Source: Streptomyces sp. DSM 110735
Lineage (GTDB): Bacteria > Actinomycetota > Actinomycetes > Streptomycetales > Streptomycetaceae
Direction: 5' to 3'
DNA: 64,000 bases
Assembly (NCBI RefSeq): GCF_016482685.1
Contig: NZ_JACYHF010000002.1
Span: 1 to 64,000 of the forward strand
Below, piece after piece: positions 45,640 to 53,338 of this stretch (position 1 is the first letter of the stretch; each line of letters opens with the position of its first letter). A program made the translations under genes and the position numbers. The notes below the pieces were generated by a model, which saw nothing but the letters and a program-made list of their open reading frames with translations, made no database searches and was not told where the DNA came from.

Positions 45640-46434
45640 TCACCGCCGGTCGGCCAGCCGTTCCGTCGCCGGGAGCAGTCGTCCCTCCGCGTAGTGCAGC
45701 GCGGGTGCGGGCAGCTCGCCCTGGCGGCCGCTGAGGATCACGGTCAGGGTGCCCTCGGCCGGGGCGTCCGGCGCGGGCTGTTCGCCGATGCGGCGCAGCG
45801 CCTGGGCGGCGATGGCACCGGCGGAGGCGTGCAGGACGAGCGGGGCGGCGCCGGGGCGCTGGAGGGCGGCGCGGATACGTTCCGCCACCAGCTCGTAGTG
45901 GGTGCAGCCGAGGACGACGGTCGTCACGTCCTCGGGGGTGAGTTCCGCGGCGGCGGCGACGGTGGCTTCGATGGCGCGCTCGTCGGCGTGCTCCACGGCT
46001 TCGGCAAGACCCCAGCAGGGCACCTCGGTGACCTGGACGCCCTGGGCGAACTCCTCGATGAGTCCGCGCTGGTAGGGGCTGCCGGTGGTGGCGGGGGTCG
46101 CCCAGATGGCGACGGAGCCGCCCCCGGCGGCGGCAGGCTTGATCGCCGGGACGGTGCCGATCACCGGGATGCCGGGTTCGAGGCGGGCGCGGATCGCGGG
46201 CAGCGCGTGCACGGTGGCGGTGTTGCAGCCGATGATCAGGGCGTCGGGCCGGTGGGCGGCGGCGGCCTCGGCGACGGCGAGGGCGCGGCGGGTCAGGTCC
46301 TCGGGCGTGCGGGGACCCCAGGGCATGCCGTCGGGGTCGAGGGAGAGGACGAGATCGGCGTCGGGTCGCAGGCGACGTACTGCGGCGGTCGCCGCGAGAA
46401 GGCCGATTCCGGAGTCCATGAGCGCGATCTTCAC
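45640..46434 (-). CDS. aspartate/glutamate racemase-family protein (MurI-like)
   Basis: 264 aa, GTG at 46434. Motifs of glutamate racemase: an N-terminal DSGIGLL, catalytic Cys in IIGCNTATVHALPAIR, and second Cys in VVLGCTHYELVAERI. It could convert L- to D-glutamate for peptidoglycan. The sequence deviates from housekeeping MurI around the first motif (it lacks the usual DSGVGGLTV), so another substrate is possible. Divergent from the glycosyltransferase gene. Confidence 0.8.
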   Translation of the reverse strand: MKIALMDSGIGLLAATAAVRRLRPDADLVLSLDPDGMPWGPRTPEDLTRRALAVAEAAAAHRPDALIIGCNTATVHALPAIRARLEPGIPVIGTVPAIKPAAAGGGSVAIWATPATTGSPYQRGLIEEFAQGVQVTEVPCWGLAEAVEHADERAIEATVAAAAELTPEDVTTVVLGCTHYELVAERIRAALQRPGAAPLVLHASAGAIAAQALRRIGEQPAPDAPAEGTLTVILSGRQGELPAPALHYAEGRLLPATERLADRR

Positions 46435-46491
46435 CCGGCCACGATAGTCGATGGCCCGCGCACGGGCCGTCCCGTGGGGCAGACTGCGGCC

Positions 46492-47667
46492 GTGAGCGCC
46501 ATCCTGTGGACCGCCGTCGCCTCTCTCGTCGTCTGGTGCTGGCTGCTGTTCGGCCAGGGGTTCTTCTGGCGGACCGACGTACGGCTGCCGCCCCGCCGGG
46601 AACCGGACGCGTGGCCGTCGGTGTGCGTGGTCGTGCCGGCCCGGGACGAGGCGGAGGTGCTGCCCGCGAGTCTGCCCTCGCTGCTGGCGCAGGACTACCC
46701 GGGGCGGGCCGAGGTCTTCCTGGTGGACGACGGCAGCACCGACGGCACCGGGGAGCTGGCGCGGGAGCTGTCAGGGCGTCACGGCGGGCTGCCGCTGACG
46801 GTGACCTCGCCGGGTGAGCCGCCCTCGGGCTGGACGGGCAAGCTGTGGGCGGTGCGGCACGGCATCGGGCTGGCCCGCACTCGGGAGCCGGAGTATCTGC
46901 TGCTGACGGACGCCGACATCGCGCACGCGCCGGACAGCCTGCGCGCGCTGGTGGCGGCGGCAGGGGCGGGCGGTTTCGACCTGGTGTCGCAGATGGCGCG
47001 GCTGCGGGTGGCGAGCCCGTGGGAGCGGCTCGTGGTCCCGGCGTTCGTGTACTTCTTCGCCCAGTTGTATCCGTTCCGGTGGATCGGCCGGAAGGGCGGG
47101 CGTACGGCGGCAGCGGCGGGTGGCTGCGTGCTGCTGCGCGCGGACGCGGCCGAGCGGGCGCGGATCCCGGACGCCATCCGGCAGGCCGTGATCGACGACG
47201 TGGCGCTCGCGCGCGCGGTACGCGGTTCGGGCGGTCGCATCTGGCTGGGGCTGGCGGACCGGGTGGACAGTGTGCGCCCGTATCCGGGGCTGGGTGATCT
47301 GTGGCGGATGGTCTCGCGCAGCGCTTACGCGCAACTGCGGCACAACCCGTTGCTGCTGCTCGGCACGGTGGCCGGTCTCGCCCTGGTGTACCTGGTGCCG
47401 CCCGGCACGGTGGTGGCCGGAGCGGTGCTGGGCGACGCGGCGGCGACGGCCGTGGGCGCGGTCGCGTGGGCGGTGATGGCGGGGACGTACGTGCCGATGC
47501 TGCGTTACTACCGGCAGCCTTTGTGGCTCGCTCCCCTGCTGCCGTTCACGGCGTTCCTCTATCTCCTGATGACGGTGGACTCGGCGGTGCGGCACTACCG
47601 GGGGCGGGGCGCCGCGTGGAAGGGGCGCACGTACGCGCGCCCCGACGCGGTGGCCGACGAGGGCTGA
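46492..47667 (+). CDS. family 2 glycosyltransferase (HpnB-like)
   Basis: 391 aa, GTG at 46492. An N-terminal helix is followed by a GT-A domain: VCVVVPARDEAEVLPASLPSLLAQDYPGRAEVFLVDDGSTDGTGELA, LLLTDADIAH (DxD metal site) and GGCVLLRADAAERA. Next comes IDDVALARAVRGSGGRIWLGLADRVDSVRPYPGLGDLWRMVSRSAYAQLRHNPLLLL with the acceptor-region helices, and four C-terminal helices. Matches the hopene-biosynthesis-associated HpnB group, but no hopanoid genes are nearby. Ten bases separate its stop from the convergent TerD gene. Confidence 0.87.
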   Translation: MSAILWTAVASLVVWCWLLFGQGFFWRTDVRLPPRREPDAWPSVCVVVPARDEAEVLPASLPSLLAQDYPGRAEVFLVDDGSTDGTGELARELSGRHGGLPLTVTSPGEPPSGWTGKLWAVRHGIGLARTREPEYLLLTDADIAHAPDSLRALVAAAGAGGFDLVSQMARLRVASPWERLVVPAFVYFFAQLYPFRWIGRKGGRTAAAAGGCVLLRADAAERARIPDAIRQAVIDDVALARAVRGSGGRIWLGLADRVDSVRPYPGLGDLWRMVSRSAYAQLRHNPLLLLGTVAGLALVYLVPPGTVVAGAVLGDAAATAVGAVAWAVMAGTYVPMLRYYRQPLWLAPLLPFTAFLYLLMTVDSAVRHYRGRGAAWKGRTYARPDAVADEG

Positions 47668-47677
47668 CCGAAGGCGG

Positions 47678-48913
47678 TCATTTCCGCCCGGGGGTCCAGT
47701 TCATGCCCCATCCGTAGGCGCGGTCGACGGTCCGCTGCGGGCTCATCCCGCGTTCGGGCACGAGGTAGCGGGCCTCGCGCCGGACGACGAGGTCGCCGCC
47801 CTCGTTGGTGAGCAGCGCGAGCGCGCACACGGTGGAGGGCACCGCGCACTCGTCGAGGGAGAAGTCGACGGGGGCGCCGTGCTGGGGGCGCAGGGTGACG
47901 GTGGCGTTCAGCCCGGCGAAGGAGGTGGCGCCCTCGTAGATGGTGACGAAGACCAGGATGCGCCGGAAGTCGGCGGCGTGGTCGAGGTTGACGGTGAGGT
48001 TCTCGCCGTCGGCCGAGGCGCCGGTGCGGTCGTCGCCGTCGAGGTGGATGTACGGCGGCCGGTGCAGGGTGCCGAAGGCGTTGCCGAGTGCCTGGACGAC
48101 GCCCTTGCGGCCGTCGGTGAGTTCGTAGAGGGCGCACAGGTCGAGGTCGAGGTCCCGGGCGGGACCCTTGGTCCATCTGGTCGCGCGCATCCGCCAGTTG
48201 AGGTTGACGCGGAGGGCTCCGGAGGTGGCGCCCTGTTTGGCGAGCGAGACGGCGGGGGCGGCCTTGGTGAGGGTGATCTTGGCGGGTTGAGCAGTTGACT
48301 CGGATGCAACGTACGGGAGTTGGGGTTCCGGTCGCCCCAACCCGGTCGCGGGCTGCCGGGGTTCGGGTGTCACGGGCTCGGGTCGCCTGACCTCGCGGCG
48401 CGCGGTGACGCCGTACTCCTGCGCCAGTCCCTCCAGTCCGCTGCCGTACCCCTGTCCGACGGCGCGGAACTTCCAGCCGCCCTGGCGGCGGTACAGCTCG
48501 CCGAGCACGAGGGCGGTCTCCACGCTCGCGCCGGTGTTGTCGTAGTGGGCGACGGTCTCGCCGTCGGGACCGGTGACGCGGACGCCGAGGCCGGGGACCT
48601 GGCCGAAGGTGCCGCCGTCCGCCGTCGCGGCGAGGACGATCCGTTCGACGGCGTCCTCCACGCGCGTGAGGTCGACGGTGAAGACGTCGGTGGCGAGGCC
48701 GTCCTCGCGGCGTGTCTCCTCGTGCCGGACGGCGCCGGAGGGGTGTGCGGGGTGGTCGCGGGTGAGGTGGTCGGCGTCGGAGCGGATCCTGCCGGAGGTC
48801 AGCAGGAGGGCGGCGATCTCCGTCGCGGGTGTGCCGGGTCCCGCGCGTCGGGTCGTTTCCAGGCGCAGCACCGTCGTGGGCACCGGCGTGTTGGAACCTT
48901 TCGGCATCGTCAT
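47678..48913 (-). CDS. TerD/TerA-type double-domain protein
   Basis: 411 aa from the ATG at 48913 (MTMPKGSNTPVPTT), with GGGGGCGG upstream. The N-terminal TerD domain (about 1-165) includes RIRSDADHLT, FTVDLTRVEDAVERIVLAATADGG and EFYRRQGGWKFRAVGQGYGSGLEGLAQEYG-like sequence. A Pro-rich linker leads to a second, TerA-like domain (about 215-405: LRVNLNWRM, DLDLDLCALYEL, YIHLDGDDRTG, FRRILVFVTIYEGA). Calcium-binding stress protein; no terB/terC neighbours, so its partner proteins are elsewhere. Confidence 0.85.
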   Translation of the reverse strand: MTMPKGSNTPVPTTVLRLETTRRAGPGTPATEIAALLLTSGRIRSDADHLTRDHPAHPSGAVRHEETRREDGLATDVFTVDLTRVEDAVERIVLAATADGGTFGQVPGLGVRVTGPDGETVAHYDNTGASVETALVLGELYRRQGGWKFRAVGQGYGSGLEGLAQEYGVTARREVRRPEPVTPEPRQPATGLGRPEPQLPYVASESTAQPAKITLTKAAPAVSLAKQGATSGALRVNLNWRMRATRWTKGPARDLDLDLCALYELTDGRKGVVQALGNAFGTLHRPPYIHLDGDDRTGASADGENLTVNLDHAADFRRILVFVTIYEGATSFAGLNATVTLRPQHGAPVDFSLDECAVPSTVCALALLTNEGGDLVVRREARYLVPERGMSPQRTVDRAYGWGMNWTPGRK

Positions 48914-49199
48914 GTCCGCCCCCATCCGATCGTGCCTTTTCCGGTCCCGCGACCGTACCGGTGATCGTCCCGACCGCCCCCCGCGCGGGTGTCGCGAACT
49001 CCCCTGCCCCGCACGGCAGAACCGCACGCCGATCCCCGCCAACCCGTTGGAAACTCGCCCTTTACACGATCCAAACGTCGGATGGCGTCCATTTTTGCCA
49101 AGTTCGCTCGGATTAGCGATCCAAGTTCGCCACCGACACGGAAAACAACCTTCTTATCGGTCTCCCCAACCAGCACATCGTGGGCTTAACTTATGTGCC
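48914..49199. promoter_or_regulatory. AT-richer divergent promoter region
   Basis: 286 bp between divergent genes, clearly AT-richer than the rest of the window (49040-49199). It contains a direct repeat CCAAGTTCGC at 49098 and 49121 (period 23). It also has TAACTT at 49187, a possible -10 lying 7-8 nt before the ATG at 49200, which would make that transcript leaderless. Confidence 0.45.
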
Positions 49200-49691
49200 A
49201 TGACCTCCCCCCGCTCCACCTATGGCGGCGGCTACTACTCCGCCTCCTTCCCGGACACCCCGATCTACGACTCGCTCGTGGCCGAGCGGGGCACCCCGCA
49301 GATCGCCCCGATCCGCGTCCCGGCCGCCTACGACACGCACGGCGGCAACCTCCCCGTCGGCAACATGCCGGGCGCCAACATGGGCGGCAGCAACCTCCCC
49401 GCGCTGCCCTCGGCGCTGCCCGCGCTCCCGGCCGCCCCGTCGCAGCCGGCTCCCGCGTCCTACGGCTACCCGCAGGCGCAGCAGCCCGCGCCTCTGCAGC
49501 AGGCGCCCACCGCGTACATCCCGCAGCAGGCCGCCGCGCCGCGCGGTTACCCGGGACCCCAGCAGCCCCAGCCGCCGCGCCCCGCCGCGCCCACCGGGTA
49601 CGAGGCGATGCGTCCGGCCGCGCCGCGCCCGCCGCAGCAGCCGTACCAGGACCCGTACAACAACCAGCAGCAGCAGTACCGGGGCTACTGA
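49200..49691 (+). CDS. low-complexity Pro/Gln/Ala protein (DUF6643-like)
   Basis: 163 aa, ATG at 49200, no ribosome-binding site. The conserved start MTSPRSTYGGGYYSASFPDTPIYDSLVAERGTPQIAPIRVP matches what I recall as DUF6643, a Streptomyces-only family. The remaining two thirds are Pro/Ala/Gln-rich and disordered, ending in YQDPYNNQQQQYRGY. Function unknown. Followed by a very strong terminator. Confidence 0.75.
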   Translation: MTSPRSTYGGGYYSASFPDTPIYDSLVAERGTPQIAPIRVPAAYDTHGGNLPVGNMPGANMGGSNLPALPSALPALPAAPSQPAPASYGYPQAQQPAPLQQAPTAYIPQQAAAPRGYPGPQQPQPPRPAAPTGYEAMRPAAPRPPQQPYQDPYNNQQQQYRGY

Positions 49692-49816
49692 TCGCACCAC
49701 CCCGTGGTCGGTGCCGTCCGGTGAGGTGGCGCCGTGGGGAGTCGGCCGGACACCGCTCCGGGCGCTGACGGACGACGGGGGGAAGGTCGTCGTACAGCGC
49801 GAACGCGCACGTCGGA

Positions 49817-49856
49817 CGGACGCCGCCACCGAGCAGAGTCTCGGTGGCGGCGTCCG
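49817..49856. terminator. 17-bp perfect-stem terminator
   Basis: CGGACGCCGCCACCGAG, loop CAGAGT, CTCGGTGGCGGCGTCCG. It stands in the 363-bp gene-free gap 49692-50054 after the low-complexity protein gene. The rest of that gap shows nothing recognisable. Confidence 0.8.
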
Positions 49857-50054
49857 TGCGTGCGTCCGGCGGCGAACAGGGTGGGACCGGTCTGCAGTTC
49901 GGGTCGCGGGCGGGGAACCGGCGGCGGGGTCCGGTCGTTCGCAAAGATGAGAATCTCGTGAGAGTCGTCCGCCGGACGTGGCACCGCTCTCCCCCGCTCG
50001 CGCCGGGGGCAGCGCGGTCCGGCGGTCCTCACGTCGGGGCGAGGGGGTGGGGCC

Positions 50055-50660
50055 GTGCGTGCGATCAGCGGTCTGTGGCGCTGGCGGGGCAGTCCGCTGC
50101 GGCGGCCGACCGACCGGGCCGAGGCATGGGTGTGCCTCGTCGCGCTGCTGCTCATCTGTACGGCCGCGCCCGCGATCGGCTGGCTGACGGGTACGGCCGC
50201 CCAGGACTCGTTGCGCCGTTCGGTGGCCGAGCAGCGCCACACCCGGCAGCGCGTGCCCGCGACCGTGCTGCGCCGGATGGCCTACCACCCGCCCGAGACC
50301 GACCCCGACGCCGGTGCCGGGCGCACCGTCCGCAGCCGGGTCCTGGCCGGGTGGACGGCGCCGGACGGGACGCGTCGGCACGGCGCGGTCCTCAGCGGCC
50401 TCAAGTCCCCGCACCGGGGCGACCGTTTCATGGTCTGGACGGACCGGCAGGGGCACATGACGAGCCGCCCGCTGGACTCGACCACCGCCCGGGCGCATGC
50501 CGTACTGGCCGGATTCGGGGCGGCGTTGCTCGCCGCCGCGCTGGTCGAGACGGCCCGGCGGGTGGTGGTGTGGCGCATGGTCCGCCGCAGATACGCGCGT
50601 TGGGACCAGGCGTGGGAACGCGCGGGCCCCGACTGGGGCAAGGCCGGGACAGGGAGCTGA
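50055..50660 (+). CDS. Rv1733c-family membrane protein
   Basis: 201 aa, GTG with GAGGGGG upstream. Two membrane helices (AWVCLVALLLICTAAPAIGWLTG near residue 24 and AHAVLAGFGAALLAAALVETARR near 150) flank an extracytoplasmic domain of about 100 residues (RRSVAEQRHTRQRVPATVLRR...VLAGWTAPDGTRRHGAV). This is the layout of the mycobacterial Rv1733c family, of unknown function. Confidence 0.8.
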   Translation: MRAISGLWRWRGSPLRRPTDRAEAWVCLVALLLICTAAPAIGWLTGTAAQDSLRRSVAEQRHTRQRVPATVLRRMAYHPPETDPDAGAGRTVRSRVLAGWTAPDGTRRHGAVLSGLKSPHRGDRFMVWTDRQGHMTSRPLDSTTARAHAVLAGFGAALLAAALVETARRVVVWRMVRRRYARWDQAWERAGPDWGKAGTGS

Positions 50661-50886
50661 CCTGCTTCGCGGCTCTGGTCAACCCGGCGTCCGCGCACAC
50701 GCTACGGTGGACCGGCCGACTCCCTTTCGGCATCGACCCGCGCGCGAGCGAGCCGAAGGCCGCGCCGGAGTCCGGAGCGCACCCGCGCCGGCCCCCGGGC
50801 CGCGGCGGTCGCCTTCCCGGCACCCGGCGACGGAGCCCCAGAGGCGGACGAGCACACGTACCACGAGGTGGGGGCACAGCAACGCC

Positions 50887-53334
50887 ATGGCACAGGGCAC
50901 GGTCCAGGTGACGCACACCGGTACGTCGCGATGGCGGCGCCGCACGGGTGAGTACGCCTCGCTCGCCGCCGCCCTGGAGGCCGCCGCGGAGGGCGACGTC
51001 CTCACCATCGCCCCCGGCACCTACCGGGAGAACCTCGTCGTCGGCCGTCCGGTGACCCTGCGCGGACCCGAGGGCGCGCCGGGCTCGGTGCGGATCGCGC
51101 CCGTGGACGGGGTGCCGCTCACGGTGCGCGCCTCGGCCGTGGTGCAGGGGCTGCACGTGGAGGGCCAGGACGGCACGGCACCCGCGCTGCTGGTCGAGGA
51201 CGGCACGCCCGAGCTGACGGATCTGCGGATCGTGACACGCTCGGCCGTCGGCATCGAGGTGCGCGGCGGGGCACGCCCGACGGTGCGCCGCTGCACGGTC
51301 GACAACCCTGCCGGTGCCGGGATCGCCGTGCTCGACGGGGGCGGCGGGGTGTTCGAGGAGTGCGAGGTCGTCGCGGCCGGGCAGGCCGGGGTGGCGGTCC
51401 GGGGCGGTGCGCGTCCGCGTCTGGAGCGCTGCCGGGTGCACCACGCGGCGGGTTCGGGGCTGAGCGTGACCGGGGAGAACTCCGCGCTGGAGGCGGTCGG
51501 TTGCGAGGTGTACGAGGTCCGGGGCGCGGGCGTGCACATCACGCGGCAGGCGACGGCGCAGCTCACCGACTGTGCCGTGCACCGCACTTCGGGCGACGGC
51601 GTCACGCTGGACACGGACGCCTCGCTGACGCTGGCCGACTGCCGGATCCACGACATCCCGGAGAACGCGGTCGATCTGCGTTCGCGCTCGGTGCTCACGC
51701 TGACCCGGACGACGGTGCAGCGCTTCGGGCGCAACGGTCTGTCGGTGTGGGACGCGGGCACCCGCGTGGACGCCAACCAGTGCGAGATCTCCGACAGCAC
51801 CGGTGACTATCCGGCGGTGTGGGTGAGCGACGGTGCCACGGCGGTGCTCGACTCCTGCCGCGTGCACGACGTGCCGGACGCGCTGTTCGTCCTCGACCGG
51901 GGTTCGCGGGTGGACGTGGTGGACAGCGATCTCCACCAGGTGCGCAACACGGCCGTGTCGGTGAGCGACGGGGCGACGGCGCAACTGGACGACTGCCGGG
52001 TCCGCGACGCGGCGACCGGCGCCTGGTTCCGGGACCACGGCAGCGGCGGCACGCTCGCCAACTGTGTGCTGGAGGGCACCCAGACCGGTGTGATCGTCAC
52101 CAAGGGCGCCGACCCTTCGCTCGAACGCTGTGTGGTGGAACGCCCTGCCGAGGCGGGTTTCTATGTGTCCGCCGGAGGTAGGGGCAGCTTCCTGAACTGC
52201 CGGGTGAGCGGCAGCGGTGGCTACGGCTTCCATGTGATCGACGGCTGTCGTACGACGCTGCGCGGCTGCCGCACGGAGCGGTGTGCGCGCGGGGGGTACG
52301 AGTTCGCCGACGCGGGACCCGGTTCCGGCTCGGGCACGGGTCCGGTGGTGGAGGACTGCACGAGCGACGAGTCCGGCGGCGGGCTGCGCTCCCCCGAGCC
52401 GCCGCGCGCGACCGCGGTGCAGACGGCGTCCCCGTCGACCGGCGGGCTGCTCGGTGCGATCCCGGGCCAGCGCGGCACCGACCCGGAGGCGCCCGTCGTC
52501 CCGGACGTGCCGGAGCCCGAGGTCCGTCAGTCCGAGGCGGTGCTCGGTGAACTCGACGCGCTGGTGGGCCTGGAGAGCGTCAAGCGCGAGGTGCGGGCGC
52601 TGACCGACATGATCGAGGTGGGCCGGCGCCGCCAGAGGGCGGGTCTGAAGGCTGCCTCGGTCAAGCGGCATCTGGTGTTCACCGGCTCCCCCGGCACCGG
52701 CAAGACGACGGTGGCCCGGCTCTACGGCGAGATCCTCGCCTCGCTCGGCGTGCTGGAGAAGGGGCATCTGGTCGAGGTGTCCCGGGTCGACCTGGTCGGT
52801 GAGCACATCGGCTCGACGGCGATCCGTACGCAGGAGGCGTTCGGGCGGGCGCGCGGCGGGGTGCTGTTCATCGACGAGGCGTACGCGCTCTCCCCCGAGG
52901 ACGCCGGGCGGGACTTCGGCAAGGAGGCCATCGACACGCTGGTCAAGCTGATGGAGGACCAGCGGGACGCGGTGGTGGTGATCGTGGCGGGCTACACGGC
53001 CGAGATGGAGCGCTTCCTTTCCGTCAACCCGGGTGTGGCGTCGCGGTTCTCGCGGACGATCACTTTCGGGGACTACGGTCCCGAGGAGCTGCTGCGGATC
53101 GTGGAGCAGCAGGCGGACGAGCACGAGTACCGGCTGGCGGAGTCCACTCCGGAGGCGCTGCTGAAGTACTTCACCGAGTTGCCGAAGGGACCTGCCTTCG
53201 GCAACGGCCGTACCGCGCGGCAGACCTTCGAGGCGATGGTGGAGCACCACGCGGGCCGGGTCGCTCAGCTTCCCGACCCGAGCACCGACGATCTGACGCT
53301 GCTGTACGCGGAGGATCTGCCCGAACTCCCCTGA
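50887..53334 (+). CDS. right-handed beta-helix / CbxX-type AAA+ ATPase fusion
   Basis: 815 aa from the ATG at 50887 (MAQGTVQVTHTGTSRW). Residues about 20-490 are a parallel beta-helix of roughly twenty short repeats (for example GTPELTDLRIVTRSAVGIEVRGGARPTVRRCTVDNPAGAGIAV), as in NosD/CASH domains. A variable linker follows, then an AAA+ domain of the CbxX/EccA class: Walker A GSPGTGKTT (about 600), Walker B GVLFIDEAYAL (about 658), and arginine-finger region SRFSRTITFGDY. EccA-like ATPases serve type VII secretion and CbxX remodels Rubisco. The helix may present or bind a polymer while the ATPase remodels a partner. Confidence 0.88.
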   Translation: MAQGTVQVTHTGTSRWRRRTGEYASLAAALEAAAEGDVLTIAPGTYRENLVVGRPVTLRGPEGAPGSVRIAPVDGVPLTVRASAVVQGLHVEGQDGTAPALLVEDGTPELTDLRIVTRSAVGIEVRGGARPTVRRCTVDNPAGAGIAVLDGGGGVFEECEVVAAGQAGVAVRGGARPRLERCRVHHAAGSGLSVTGENSALEAVGCEVYEVRGAGVHITRQATAQLTDCAVHRTSGDGVTLDTDASLTLADCRIHDIPENAVDLRSRSVLTLTRTTVQRFGRNGLSVWDAGTRVDANQCEISDSTGDYPAVWVSDGATAVLDSCRVHDVPDALFVLDRGSRVDVVDSDLHQVRNTAVSVSDGATAQLDDCRVRDAATGAWFRDHGSGGTLANCVLEGTQTGVIVTKGADPSLERCVVERPAEAGFYVSAGGRGSFLNCRVSGSGGYGFHVIDGCRTTLRGCRTERCARGGYEFADAGPGSGSGTGPVVEDCTSDESGGGLRSPEPPRATAVQTASPSTGGLLGAIPGQRGTDPEAPVVPDVPEPEVRQSEAVLGELDALVGLESVKREVRALTDMIEVGRRRQRAGLKAASVKRHLVFTGSPGTGKTTVARLYGEILASLGVLEKGHLVEVSRVDLVGEHIGSTAIRTQEAFGRARGGVLFIDEAYALSPEDAGRDFGKEAIDTLVKLMEDQRDAVVVIVAGYTAEMERFLSVNPGVASRFSRTITFGDYGPEELLRIVEQQADEHEYRLAESTPEALLKYFTELPKGPAFGNGRTARQTFEAMVEHHAGRVAQLPDPSTDDLTLLYAEDLPELP

Positions 53335-53338
53335 GCGG

